This document shows positions 36,584-44,715 of a stretch of 64,000 bases of DNA, one piece after another (the first letter of the stretch is position 1; every line of letters starts with the position of its first letter). The notes beneath the pieces are model-generated. The model worked only from the letters and a program-made list of their open reading frames with translations. It made no database searches and had not been told where the DNA came from. A program made the position numbers and the translations under genes. Source of the DNA: a virus; IMG/VR virus record IMGVR_UViG_3300042433_000146, positions 62,001 to 126,000 of that record. One strand, 5' to 3'.

Positions 36584-38242
36584 TTAGGCGGTCGTGACTT
36601 CCGTTTCGTCTTCCGATCCCGAACGGCGGCTGGTGCCACCGCGCATGAAATCGGCCAACAGAACCGGCACGTTGGCGTCGAAACCAACGAAGTCCATCAT
36701 ACCCATATCCTTCGGATCGGCGATGGAGAACGGCGTCGCCGCCGTTGCGATGACGGCCAGCTTCGCGTTCGGCTTATTCCGTTCCTTGCGGTACTTCACA
36801 AGCGCTTGCGACGGCTGGATGCTACCGGCCCAAGTTTCGTTGTCCGTGATTACCGTGAAGCAATCGACGTTCAAGTTGTTCTTGATGCCGTAGATCATCG
36901 GCAACGAACAATCCGTACCGCCGCCAAGACCGCGATTCGCCTTCTTCGTTGCCGATTCCAGCGTATCCTTGGCAGTGATCTTGAGATCGACGAACTGCGT
37001 GTCGAACCCACGGATGTCGTAGTTCTGTTCCGTGCGGATGAATACCATCGCTTGCGCGGCGGCAATCATCGCGTGGGTCAGAGCCGTACCATTCCAACTC
37101 ATCGTCATCGAACCCGAAAGGTCGATGCCCACCAAAAGGTTCTGTCCGGTCGGCTCCACGTTGGCGAAGGTTCCGTAGAACGCATCCATCAACGCATCGA
37201 CAACCGCCGGAACCACCGTCCACGAACCGTTACCACGCTGACCGTGACCGGCACCATAGGTACCGTAGGCCAGCAACACCTGAAGCGGGTGGACCCGCGA
37301 CCGGCGCAAGTATTCGGCATCGCGCAACCGGCTGGCGACCAGCTTGGAAGCATCAGACAGCGGGGCCAACAGGCCAGACTTCGACATGTTGCCCAAGTTG
37401 CGGATCATCGCAGTCAGCGGCATCTTTTGCAAGAGCGCTTCCTGAACCGTCGCGTCGTTGAGGAACTGAGTCGGAATCATTTCGCGCGTCAAACCGTAGT
37501 CGGACACGATCTTGATGACTTCCTTGGCCGAAGTTGCCTTCTTTGCCAACTCAACGCCGTCGATCACGCGGGACACGTCCGGCTTGTACTCACCCTTGGC
37601 CGCGTAACGGTAGATCGCGGAGCGAACTTCGTCTTCCGGCTTCGGGTGCGCCAAACGGAGAATGTCGCGCTGTGCCCATCCTTCACGCTGTTGGTACTTC
37701 GCCAACTGGTAGGCCAGATCGCGGGGCGACTTGGCAGAATACCAGTCCTTCACAGCACGGGCCAGAACAGCACCCCAACCGCGAAGCGAAGTTGCGTAGG
37801 AAATGAACGAAAACAGATGCGTGCCCGTGCGCGCGACCACCGGCAACTTGGACGCCGCGTACTGGCGCGTCTCAATGACCGGGGAGTCGGTCGGGGACAT
37901 GGCAAGTGCCAGCGCAAACAACGCCGGATCGTTCTTCGGTGCCCGGCCCGCGTCGCTGATGCCAGCGATCACATCGACCGTGCGCTTACCGTCTTCCTTC
38001 AGACAGGCGATCACGTTCTTCGCGTGTTCGCGGGTCAGCTTTTCCGCCGAACCACCACTTGCGTAGTAGGCCGGGTTCTCAGACCCAAGGATCAGGAAGC
38101 GCTCCAAGAGCGTCCACTTATCGACGGTGAAAACGAATCCACCGTGGGCGTTCTGCGCCATTTCATTCTCACGTCCCGGAATCGGCTGATTCTGCGGGGT
38201 CGTCTTCCGGCTTGCGCCGTGCAAGCTATAGATGTTTGCCAT
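36584..38242 (-). CDS. Ro60-like TROVE-VWA RNA-binding protein
   Basis: 552 residues from ATG 38242 (AGAGGT 8 nt upstream). Residues about 25-350 are a TROVE domain of helical repeats (FTVDKWTLLERFLILGSENP, GGSAEKLTREHAKNVIACLK, APKNDPALFALALAMSPTDS, GWGAVLARAVKDWYSAKSPR). Residues about 365-535 are a VWA domain with a complete MIDAS site: DLSGSM at about 374-379, the GGTDCSLP threonine, and ITDNETWAG. Ro60 proteins form rings that bind misfolded RNAs and Y RNAs and, in bacteria, tether the exonuclease PNPase. Phage copies are rare but known in some mycobacteriophages. Candidate Y RNAs lie in the tRNA array. Confidence 0.93.
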   Translation of the reverse strand: MANIYSLHGASRKTTPQNQPIPGRENEMAQNAHGGFVFTVDKWTLLERFLILGSENPAYYASGGSAEKLTREHAKNVIACLKEDGKRTVDVIAGISDAGRAPKNDPALFALALAMSPTDSPVIETRQYAASKLPVVARTGTHLFSFISYATSLRGWGAVLARAVKDWYSAKSPRDLAYQLAKYQQREGWAQRDILRLAHPKPEDEVRSAIYRYAAKGEYKPDVSRVIDGVELAKKATSAKEVIKIVSDYGLTREMIPTQFLNDATVQEALLQKMPLTAMIRNLGNMSKSGLLAPLSDASKLVASRLRDAEYLRRSRVHPLQVLLAYGTYGAGHGQRGNGSWTVVPAVVDALMDAFYGTFANVEPTGQNLLVGIDLSGSMTMSWNGTALTHAMIAAAQAMVFIRTEQNYDIRGFDTQFVDLKITAKDTLESATKKANRGLGGGTDCSLPMIYGIKNNLNVDCFTVITDNETWAGSIQPSQALVKYRKERNKPNAKLAVIATAATPFSIADPKDMGMMDFVGFDANVPVLLADFMRGGTSRRSGSEDETEVTTA

Positions 38243-38280
38243 GTTATTTTGACCTCTTTTCAAACACTACACCGTGTTAA

Positions 38281-38952
38281 CTACTCCTGTTCATCTTCCA
38301 AACTACGCATCACGTCTTCGAAAGGCACCAGTTCGGCCCGGCCTTCTTCCACTTCATTGATGCGTTCCTTCATCTCTGCCAGAAACTCTTCGTTCTCTTT
38401 AGGACCGCCGTGAAAGCTGATATCCCAATAGATTCCTTCCAGAAATTCCAACAGACTGAGAACTCTTTTGCCGCTGAGAATTGATTCCGTCCAGTTCCGG
38501 CGGATCGTAAACGTCTCATCGATCACAACCGGGATATGCGCCAACTGGTACATCGGTGAGTACGAAACCGACCAACGTTCTCCTTGCGCATCCACTCCAA
38601 TGAAGTCCGTCGAAATGTTGAAATCATTCGTGCCATCATGCTCGAAAACTTCACCGTAGGAACTGACAACCAATTTGACCAGCGATTCTTCCAGATCCTT
38701 ACGTGGCTCACGGGCCTGTGCATGGAATTCATCGATTGCCCCACACCATGCATAATGTGCAACAACTTCCTTGAGAGTCGGATGTTGATCCACAATCGCA
38801 AAAATCTGACCCAAAGTCACGCCGTCGTCAACCTTAACCCGAACTCGAAGATCGGTCAGGCGAAACGGCTTTTCGACGTAATCCTTCTTTTCCTTTCCAT
38901 CCCACTCATACGCCGCTAGGCGGTCGCTGTGGAACACAACGTAATCACTCAT
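38281..38952 (-). CDS. Hypothetical protein of the TROVE operon
   Basis: 223 residues, acidic, MSDYVVFHSDRLAAYEWDGK start; overlaps the macro-domain gene by 4 nt and lies 38 nt before the TROVE gene, so the three are one transcript. Ends VPFEDVMRSLEDEQE. No family recognised. Confidence 0.6.
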   Translation of the reverse strand: MSDYVVFHSDRLAAYEWDGKEKKDYVEKPFRLTDLRVRVKVDDGVTLGQIFAIVDQHPTLKEVVAHYAWCGAIDEFHAQAREPRKDLEESLVKLVVSSYGEVFEHDGTNDFNISTDFIGVDAQGERWSVSYSPMYQLAHIPVVIDETFTIRRNWTESILSGKRVLSLLEFLEGIYWDISFHGGPKENEEFLAEMKERINEVEEGRAELVPFEDVMRSLEDEQE

Positions 38953-39389
38953 GTTGGTTCGTATATCTCCAGCCCCGGTATGAAACCAAGGGAATCCACA
39001 ATCATGGGTCTAACGACAGACCATTGAAGTCCGCCTAAGCCACAACCGATGGCCGGGATCGCAAGACTCGAAATCTCATGATCCTTGCACCAGTCAACAA
39101 GGACCACCAGACCAGCTTCAATCCACTCTATCTTCGAGGGGTTTCGCCAATGATCCTTGGTCGCAAAGCAGACGACCCATTTTGGCGGTGGGGTGGTGTC
39201 ATGCTGAGGCAACACGATGATGTTGCCCGGAAAAAGCGTTTTTGGTTCAGCACAAGCATGACGATATGAATTTAGCACACCCGGAAACCGATTTGCAAAC
39301 TTTTTTGCAAGACCGGCTCCCATCACTCCCACACAGTTCACCGGGTTGACCCAAACCTGTGCTTGGGACCGGAACATATCGCCCGGCAC
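38949..39389 (-). CDS. Macro-domain protein (ADP-ribose binding/hydrolysing)
   Basis: 146 residues from GTG. WVNPVNCVGVMGAGLAKKFA and SLAIPAIGCGLGGLQWSVVR are the two ADP-ribose-binding loops; the sequence is closest in layout to the ALC1/DarG-type macro branch that removes ADP-ribose from nucleic acids or proteins. It could counter host DarT-like ADP-ribosylation or act on ADP-ribosylated RNA ends (inference). In the same transcript as the TROVE protein. Confidence 0.85.
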   Translation of the reverse strand: MPGDMFRSQAQVWVNPVNCVGVMGAGLAKKFANRFPGVLNSYRHACAEPKTLFPGNIIVLPQHDTTPPPKWVVCFATKDHWRNPSKIEWIEAGLVVLVDWCKDHEISSLAIPAIGCGLGGLQWSVVRPMIVDSLGFIPGLEIYEPT

Positions 39390-39393
39390 CGGA

Positions 39394-39813
39394 TCACTCC
39401 AATTCCTTCAACTGTTTCAACAACTCTTGCCGCTTCCGTTCCTTCTCAGATTCATCCGGGCGTGACGGCATCGACAGCACGCGGAAATCGGTTACCCAAA
39501 CACCCGCGTCGCCGCTACATGGTCCGCTGAAATTCGACTTCGTGTAGGTGACTTCAATTTCCTGTTGATCTTCCATCACCTTCAGCAACCGCTTGTAGAG
39601 AGCTTCGTCTTTGACGCTGAAATGAAACGCGGACCCATTTACTCCACTACCGCCATTGAATCCGCCCCGGACCAGTTCACCTTCATAGGTGTCACAGACC
39701 ATTCCATACTGGCCCATCTTAACCACTTGGCCGATCTTCTTGCCGTCGCCGCTTTTGATGCCATAGCCACAACCGACCAAGAACAATCCCATCAACACAA
39801 GAACGTATCGCAT
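39394..39813 (-). CDS. Lipoprotein
   Basis: 139 residues. Signal peptide MRYVLVLMGLFLVGC with a good lipobox (LVGC). Mature part VGQVVKMGQYGMVCDTYEGE-like (GQVVKMGQYGMVCDTYEGEL) and a C-terminal charged coiled coil. Resembles phage/bacterial lipoproteins of unknown function. Heads the transcript that continues to the macro and TROVE genes. Confidence 0.75.
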   Translation of the reverse strand: MRYVLVLMGLFLVGCGYGIKSGDGKKIGQVVKMGQYGMVCDTYEGELVRGGFNGGSGVNGSAFHFSVKDEALYKRLLKVMEDQQEIEVTYTKSNFSGPCSGDAGVWVTDFRVLSMPSRPDESEKERKRQELLKQLKELE

Positions 39814-39847
39814 ACATCCATTGTCTATCCGATACCACAGCGCACAA

Positions 39848-39886
39848 AAACAAAAACGCCCCGGCGGAACTCACCGGGGCGTTTTG
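39848..39886 (-). terminator. Strong terminator
   Basis: ACGCCCCGG / CCGGGGCGT hairpin with TTTTTGTTTTTG on the minus strand and GTTTTGTC on the plus strand. Confidence 0.88.
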
Positions 39887-39911
39887 TCGTCGGGAACCAG
39901 TCCCAACTCTA

Positions 39912-40235
39912 TCACTTCGTTGTGGTTGTGATGAAACCCGAAGTGGCTGGTGTATTTGTGCCGGTTGTCGTACCAATCACTTGGTTCGGCCCACACAAAG
40001 TCCAACGCTCCCAATTGTTCCAAGGAAAGTACGGCTTCCACACCGGTTGCGGCACTGGCACCGGCGTCGGCACGAACTGTACCTTGTCTTTCCCCTTGAC
40101 TTCTACGACCTTGATTTTCTCCACAACTTTTTGTTTGACTTGCACCTTGACGGTGTTTGTCTCTTGGTCGAAGAAAACCTGTGCGTCGTTTGCGCCATCG
40201 ATCTGAATTTTCAATCCGTTGATGGTGACTTCCAT
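39912..40235 (-). CDS. Hypothetical protein
   Basis: 107 residues. Val/Lys-rich beta region (NTVKVQVKQKVVEKIKVVEV), then a Pro/Trp-rich part (VPVPQPVWKPYFPWNNWERW). Follows the VWA gene by 2 nt. Function unknown. Confidence 0.6.
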   Translation of the reverse strand: MEVTINGLKIQIDGANDAQVFFDQETNTVKVQVKQKVVEKIKVVEVKGKDKVQFVPTPVPVPQPVWKPYFPWNNWERWTLCGPNQVIGTTTGTNTPATSGFITTTTK

Positions 40236-40237
40236 TC

Positions 40238-40906
40238 TTACTTCCTCTTCCCGGTGCCGGTAGTCGTGGTGAACGTCACGTTGTTTAGAACAGCTTCGTC
40301 AACATCTGCCGTCAGATTCATCGACCGGGCGGCACCAGACATTCCTTTCGACACATTCGAAGTGTAGGTGCTCCGAACAGCACTGGTCGCATACATCGCT
40401 CCCGCTGTGTTCGCCGAAGCGTAATTGACCGAATTCATGATGTTGATGCTCGAAGCCGCCGCCGCCGCGTCCATGTCCGCGCCGAAGTAGGTGAATCCCC
40501 ATCCTTGCTTTTGCCGGATGTCGATCAAGGCTTTGATCGCTTCATGGCTGAAGTTCTTCGAAGAGTTCTCCGCACCATCGGTGAAGATGTACACCAGAAC
40601 GTTTTGTTCTCCCTCTTCCGCCGTGTCGATCCGCATGCCGACAGCATCATACAATGCCGTCATTCCATTCGGAGTGTAATCGGCGGTCCCGATTTCCTTC
40701 ACTTCGCTCAAGGGCTTGTCAGCAAACACCACTGTAGCTTCAGATGAGAACTTGGTGAGACTGACCGTGTACTCAACGTCCTTGGTCTTCTCTTCCTTTC
40801 TCATTTCCTGAATCTGTTCATTGAATCCATTGATGACGGTCTTCTGTTGACCTTGCATCGACCCGGATTCGTCCAAGATAAACTCAACTCTGATTTTGTT
40901 CTTCAT
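40238..40906 (-). CDS. VWA-domain protein
   Basis: 222 residues. VEFILDESGSMQGQ (MIDAS DxSGS), TPNGMTALYDAVG (Thr) and YIFTDGAENSS (Asp) complete the metal site of a von Willebrand A domain, with a Ser/Ala/Thr-rich tail. AAAGGAGC ribosome site. Second VWA protein near the TROVE gene; it may work with other VWA/MoxR proteins here. Confidence 0.85.
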   Translation of the reverse strand: MKNKIRVEFILDESGSMQGQQKTVINGFNEQIQEMRKEEKTKDVEYTVSLTKFSSEATVVFADKPLSEVKEIGTADYTPNGMTALYDAVGMRIDTAEEGEQNVLVYIFTDGAENSSKNFSHEAIKALIDIRQKQGWGFTYFGADMDAAAAASSINIMNSVNYASANTAGAMYATSAVRSTYTSNVSKGMSGAARSMNLTADVDEAVLNNVTFTTTTGTGKRK

Positions 40907-40942
40907 GCTCCTTTCCTTGGGTGCATCTTGCCACCCCTATGT

Positions 40943-41122
40943 TTATGTAGACTGTCCACCAACGGTTTTCGTGCGCAAAGTCGAATTCTTTTCCAACTTT
41001 TCACGCAACCGCCGGGCGGCGTCCAGTTTGAGGAAGGCAATCTCATAGTTGCCGTTCTTCTTGGCGGACTCCGCTTCGAGTTCGCACCGGTCAATTTCAG
41101 CTTGAATCAAATCACGATCCAT
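40943..41122 (-). CDS. Small helical protein, 59 residues
   Basis: MDRDLIQAEIDRCELEAESA continuing as one charged coiled coil, ending RTKTVGGQST. AGAAGGT-type site upstream. Function unknown. Confidence 0.6.
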   Translation of the reverse strand: MDRDLIQAEIDRCELEAESAKKNGNYEIAFLKLDAARRLREKLEKNSTLRTKTVGGQST

Positions 41123-41150
41123 GACCTTCTCCCAACCCCTAAAATGAACT

Positions 41151-41555
41151 TTACCTACTGGTAGTGCTGACTTCGGAAAACGAGATCGGTGGTGTGTGCT
41201 CGAAATCGTAATCCATCACTTCATCATGAGCAATCATCGCCATTCGGTAGTGATGCCGATCTTTGTGCATGATGATGCGAATGATGATATTGTCATCGCT
41301 GAAATTCGGCAAGCAATCGACAAGGAACCCATCCACGATATTCTTTTCTTTCGCAACGTTCAGAACCGGCGTCAATGCCATCTTGAGTTGCGAACAGGAA
41401 AAATTGTCTGTGAATAGACCTAGTTGAGCCGCCCGCTGAACCACACCAAATAGATTGTCGCGCAAACCATTCAGGTCATTGAACCCGGATGGTATGGGCC
41501 ACATTTCTTCGGTATCAGCACCGACAACTACATCATTTGATAATCGAAATGCCAT
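41151..41555 (-). CDS. Hypothetical protein
   Basis: 134 residues, MAFRLSNDVVVGADTEEMWP start, His/Met-rich C-terminal half (IIMHKDRHHYRMAMIAHDEV). No family recognised. Confidence 0.6.
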   Translation of the reverse strand: MAFRLSNDVVVGADTEEMWPIPSGFNDLNGLRDNLFGVVQRAAQLGLFTDNFSCSQLKMALTPVLNVAKEKNIVDGFLVDCLPNFSDDNIIIRIIMHKDRHHYRMAMIAHDEVMDYDFEHTPPISFSEVSTTSR

Positions 41556-41579
41556 TGACTTCCTTCATCGTAGCGTGGA

Positions 41580-41786
41580 CTATCCCAAGCGAAAACTGAC
41601 AACTTTTCCTTCATTCACCGTGAAGGTTACACGGTTTTGTTTCACGTCATTGGTTAACGGGACCGGCATGCCGGGTTGAATCACGCGCACTTCCATGCCT
41701 AGCTGTGTCGCTTTCGCTGTGGCTTCGGTGATCGGCTGTCCCATGAAATTCTGTTTGACGGCAATCGCTAAGGCTTCATTCAACAT
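41580..41786 (-). CDS. Peptidase inhibitor I78-like protein
   Basis: 68 residues from ATG 41786. GQPITEATAKATQLGMEVRV, IQPGMPVPLTNDVKQNRVTF and TVNEGKVVSFRLG follow the potato-inhibitor-I/I78 pattern (G...e..A......v.vi.pGmpvT.D.r.dRv.v.v...g.V). If active it could block a serine protease of the host or phage. Overlaps the upstream membrane gene. Confidence 0.6.
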   Translation of the reverse strand: MLNEALAIAVKQNFMGQPITEATAKATQLGMEVRVIQPGMPVPLTNDVKQNRVTFTVNEGKVVSFRLG

Positions 41787-42045
41787 CTGGTTCTTCCTCT
41801 TCATCTTCTTCTTCGTCTTCATCAGGTTCCCGGCTGAGCCAAAGAACAATGACCAATACCAACGCACTGATAGAAACAAACGCTCCTGACCATGCGGCAA
41901 TCACAACAACCGGATTGGACGGGAATGTGTGAATGGACCAATTGACAGAAACGTAGAGCGCTGTCAATAGCAGGATAAGAAGATTGATCCCACCGAAAAC
42001 AGCGGCGTATTCAGCAATGCGTGAACGGATTTTGTCGGGTTGCAC
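41776..42045 (-). CDS. Two-span membrane protein with acidic tail
   Basis: 89 residues from GTG 42045, six nt after TAAATC. Spans GGINLLILLLTALYVSVNW and VVVIAAWSGAFVSISALVLV, then a run of Asp/Glu (EPDEDEEEDEEEEPDVE). Topology is holin-like but not decisive. Confidence 0.6.
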   Translation of the reverse strand: MQPDKIRSRIAEYAAVFGGINLLILLLTALYVSVNWSIHTFPSNPVVVIAAWSGAFVSISALVLVIVLWLSREPDEDEEEDEEEEPDVE

Positions 42046-42051
42046 GTGATG

Positions 42052-42057
42052 GATTTA
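42052..42057 (-). promoter_or_regulatory. Late-type promoter, TAAATC + 6 nt + GTG (42045)
   Basis: Variant late element at standard distance from the membrane protein start. Confidence 0.5.
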
Positions 42058-42060
42058 GAC

Positions 42061-42478
42061 ACGCCAGAAGACGGCATCCCAATCATATTGAGTCTGTTGT
42101 GCAATTGCTCGGTTCGGTGGAAATGGAATCTACCTAGCGCGGGCTACTCCGCTAAGTCGATTCCCTTTCGCGTCTGTCGTGCTTCGGACAGGCGGTCGCC
42201 CTTGATCTTGGTGGTCGCTACCAGTGGTTCTCTATCGGTGGCTCCGGGGTCATACCACATTCTTCCAAGTTCCCCACTGAAGGGGTCAGGTATGGGTCCG
42301 GTAACTGACGACACTCCACACGCCGCTCTACATGGTCTGTTGTGGGTATTCCCACCGTTTGCCAAAAGCCATGCAGCCGGGTCAATTCCCGACGAACTGC
42401 GGTCCTACGTGCCGGGCACCTTTCGGTGCCGATATTCTGCGATTAGGCTTGGGTGACTGAGAACGTCTTGAGCGCCTG
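42061..42478 (-). ncRNA. Large structured non-coding RNA (about 420 nt), strand tentative
   Basis: No coding frame is convincing over 480 nt between divergent genes. Read on the minus strand, dense helices appear: GGCACC-GAAA-GGTGCC (GNRA loop), GTGGG-AATA-CCCAC, CCCC / GGGG nested in CATACC / GGTATG, CTGTC / GACAG, GCAG / CTGC around CGGG / CCCG, and GGAATC / GATTCC enclosing CTTAGCG / CGCTAGG. The GAAA loop and a TTCTGA-17-TATATA promoter at the right end favour the minus strand. It does not match the conserved blocks of RNase P, tmRNA, SRP or 6S RNA that I looked for. Confidence 0.6.
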
Positions 42479-42483
42479 ATTCC

Positions 42484-42512
42484 TATATAGCATACAGGTT
42501 CGTTGTTCAGAA
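42484..42512 (-). promoter_or_regulatory. Possible promoter of the structured RNA
   Basis: TTCTGA (42507-42512), 17-nt spacer, TATATA (42484-42489); predicted start about 42477. Confidence 0.4.
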
Positions 42513-42530
42513 CCTAAAACGGCGAAGTCC

Positions 42531-42965
42531 ATGAAAACATTCCAAAGATTCCTTCGAGAGTCATACGAACTCTTGCCCGGCACCCTGCTCTTGATCGTTC
42601 AGGGTGGCGGATTCAGCCGTCGTATCCAGTATGGCGTAACGACCGGGCGGGTGGTTTTCAAAATCAACAACCTTCATCAGCACGGTCATGAGTTCAAAGG
42701 CACACCGACACATGAAGTGATCGACATCGGCGGAATGCAAACTGAAGTTCTTTTGCCGGGCGTCAAGCCCGGCGACATCATCCAAAGCCATTTGCAGTTG
42801 GATGGTCTTCCCGGTGGGTCGATAATTGAATCCACCTTGCCGGGGTCGGACGGCCAGTACAAGAAAACGGATTCGATGAAGTGGACCAAGGTTGGTTCTC
42901 CGACCGGCGCGAAATTTGACTCGTTTCACTTTGACGCATCGCTTAAATACAAGTGGGTCAAATAA
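42531..42965 (+). CDS. Late protein with capsid-targeting-like N-terminus
   Basis: 144 residues. N-terminus MKTFQRFLRESYE is nearly the T4 targeting sequence MKTYQEFIAE. The remainder is beta-rich (PGTLLLIVQGGGFSRRIQYG; TEVLLPGVKPGDIIQSHLQL) with no known enzyme motif. Predicted internal head protein. Confidence 0.65.
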   Translation: MKTFQRFLRESYELLPGTLLLIVQGGGFSRRIQYGVTTGRVVFKINNLHQHGHEFKGTPTHEVIDIGGMQTEVLLPGVKPGDIIQSHLQLDGLPGGSIIESTLPGSDGQYKKTDSMKWTKVGSPTGAKFDSFHFDASLKYKWVK

Positions 42966-42968
42966 TCT

Positions 42969-43523
42969 ATGCCAATGGACACTACAGCCGAACAACTCAT
43001 CGGCATCATCAAACGCCAGCCTTCGAACCCCAACTTTTTGAATGCTCATCGTTTTCGGATGGTTCTTCATCGCACGCCGTCGATGATCTACTTCATGCAA
43101 GAAGTCAACCTTCCGGGAATTTCCACTGGTGCGCCGATTCAACCAACGCCGTTTGTGGACATCCCGCATCACGGCGACAAGCTGGTGTTTGAAGATTTGA
43201 CGGTGAGTTTCGCTATCGATGAGGACATGAAGAATTACAGGGAAATCCAACAGTGGTTGTATGGATTGACCTTTCCGCAACGGTTCGAACAACATGCCGA
43301 TCTTGTGCAAGGAATGCATAACCGGTACTCCGATATTCTACTGGTGATCCTCAACAGCAACTACAATCCACAACACTACGTCATGTTCCGTCAGGCGTGG
43401 CCGTCTTCGCTTGGATCGATCCAGTTCAATTCGAAGGATCAGGACGTGGTTGTACAGCCGGTTTCTGTCACATTCAAGTATGCGTATTATGAATTTTTGG
43501 ATATCGGCGACGTGTCATCATAA
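42969..43523 (+). CDS. Tail-tube-fold protein (gp19/gp54-like)
   Basis: 184 residues. NPNFLNAHRFRMVLHRTPSM, YFMQEVNLPGIS, PTPFVDIPHHGDKLVFEDLT and FAIDEDMKNYREIQQWLYGL are standard blocks of T4-like tail tube or baseplate tube-initiator proteins; the C-terminus has TFKYAYYEF. It is probably a baseplate/tube component. Confidence 0.75.
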   Translation: MPMDTTAEQLIGIIKRQPSNPNFLNAHRFRMVLHRTPSMIYFMQEVNLPGISTGAPIQPTPFVDIPHHGDKLVFEDLTVSFAIDEDMKNYREIQQWLYGLTFPQRFEQHADLVQGMHNRYSDILLVILNSNYNPQHYVMFRQAWPSSLGSIQFNSKDQDVVVQPVSVTFKYAYYEFLDIGDVSS

Positions 43524-43556
43524 GTCCTAAGTGATTCACTCACGAAAGGACAACTC

Positions 43557-44135
43557 ATGCTCGAAACAATGCTGGCTCTAACGGGCCTTGCGTTTTGGAC
43601 GGTTGCAATCGGCACCGTCATTTTCTGTCTCATCATTATGGCCTTGGTAGAGTACAACCGGCCATTTTGGGCGACGACCCTGATGATCGTCACGATCAGC
43701 GGATTGGTGTTCGTTACCAAGTACCCGCTGTGGGACGAAATCCGTGCAAACCCTCTTTTGCTGGTCTACTGGACCATCGGCTATTTGCTGATCGGTGCCG
43801 GTTGGTCTTTATTCAAGTGGTGGCGGTACGTGGATCGGACTGTCAAGCGTTGGTCGAAGAGCGACTATTCCGGTCATAAGCGAAATCTGGAAATGATTCG
43901 GTCAGCGGATTCAGATTCTACGGTCCAACTGCCATCGGAAATTGATCCGGGGAACAACAAGGATCGTTTCTTCGGCTGGACCTTATACTGGCCCTTCTCC
44001 GGGATCTGGACATTACTGGATGATCCGCTCCGGGCGGCGTTTGAGTTCATGTATGAACAGTTTGGTCAAATCTATACCAAGATCGCTCAGCGTGTGGCCC
44101 GGCGGATCGCTTCGAGTGTCAAACTGACATCCTAA
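43557..44135 (+). CDS. Three-span membrane protein
   Basis: 192 residues. Hydrophobic spans at about 5-30, 38-55 and 64-86 (LLLVYWTIGYLLIGAGWSLF), then a cytoplasmic-type tail with GWTLYWPFSGIWTLLDDPLR. A similar protein sits beside replication/recombination genes in other T4-like phages as I recall; role unknown. GAAAGGA ribosome site. Confidence 0.6.
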   Translation: MLETMLALTGLAFWTVAIGTVIFCLIIMALVEYNRPFWATTLMIVTISGLVFVTKYPLWDEIRANPLLLVYWTIGYLLIGAGWSLFKWWRYVDRTVKRWSKSDYSGHKRNLEMIRSADSDSTVQLPSEIDPGNNKDRFFGWTLYWPFSGIWTLLDDPLRAAFEFMYEQFGQIYTKIAQRVARRIASSVKLTS

Positions 44136-44138
44136 ACA
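44133..44138 (+). promoter_or_regulatory. Late-type promoter, TAAACA + 5 nt + ATG (44144)
   Basis: CCTAAACA overlaps the previous stop and lies five bases before the uvsY start. Confidence 0.5.
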
Positions 44139-44143
44139 CGAAC

Positions 44144-44614
44144 ATGGTACTGGAAGACTACGCGGCTCTGGCAGACAAAGAGCTTCGGATTGATGTGACG
44201 CGGCTTGTCGAAGAAGCCGCGTCCATCGCCTATCTCCACGGTCGGTGGATGAAGTTCTACGAAGAAGAGAAGAGGCAATTCCGCCGGATGAAGCGGGAAG
44301 TCGCCAAGATGTACACGAAGCGGTTCAACTTCTATCGCGGCACCGGCGACCCTGATGATTTTCCGAATGAGCGCCCGCCGGATTTGATTCTCGATACATC
44401 CATGAAGACCGGCACGAAGAAGCGTAGCCATACGCCGGTCAACGTGGTCGAAATGTACATGGAATCCGACGATCTGTATCAGGACATGAAAGACAAGCTG
44501 GAAGATCAAGAAGTTCTTTTGGACTATCTCGAACAATGTCTCAAGGGTATTGCCTTCCGCCGGAACCAGATCGATACCATCAACGAAACCCGCAAGTTCG
44601 AGTTTGGAAGGTGA
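44144..44614 (+). CDS. uvsY: UvsY recombination mediator
   Basis: 156 residues (T4 UvsY 137). It loads UvsX recombinase onto ssDNA coated by gp32. Shared blocks: LRIDVTRLVEEAASIAYLHG, FNFYRGTGDPDDFP (T4 YYSGRGDGDEF) and a C-terminus LDYLEQCLKGIAFRRNQIDT, TINETRKFEFGR (T4 LDFCSGALDAIKSRGFAIKH, MRAFEAGK). Confidence 0.85.
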   Translation: MVLEDYAALADKELRIDVTRLVEEAASIAYLHGRWMKFYEEEKRQFRRMKREVAKMYTKRFNFYRGTGDPDDFPNERPPDLILDTSMKTGTKKRSHTPVNVVEMYMESDDLYQDMKDKLEDQEVLLDYLEQCLKGIAFRRNQIDTINETRKFEFGR

Positions 44615-44616
44615 GC

Positions 44617-44715
44617 ATGGGTGGATTGTTCAAATCAGTGACGGGCTTACAGTGTTGGGGATTGATGTTCTTCTCTTTTTGCATGGGATTATTGGTAGCG
44701 AAGGTGTTTTCATGA
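44617..44715 (+). CDS. Very small membrane protein, 32 residues
   Basis: MGGLFKSVTGLQCWGLMFFS then FCMGLLVAKVFS: one hydrophobic span. Starts 2 nt after the uvsY stop and overlaps the next gene by ATGA. T4 also has tiny genes beside uvsY, but homology is not evident. Confidence 0.5.
   Translation: MGGLFKSVTGLQCWGLMFFSFCMGLLVAKVFS

Noticed and set aside
36569-38413. 614-codon plus-strand frame opposite the TROVE gene
   Set aside because: It is the antisense of a clear TROVE-VWA protein, is rich in Arg/His/Val as antisense frames of GC-rich codons are, and has no domain.
42040-42456. 138-codon plus-strand frame in the structured RNA region
   Set aside because: Composition unlike proteins, no ribosome site, no promoter spacing; the region is better explained by RNA structure.
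42061-42478. RNase P RNA, tmRNA, group I intron or SRP RNA as identity of the structured region
   Set aside because: The GAGGAAAGTCC/ACAGA blocks of RNase P, the tRNA-like ends of tmRNA, intron P7-type blocks and the SRP tetraloop motif were looked for on both strands and not seen.
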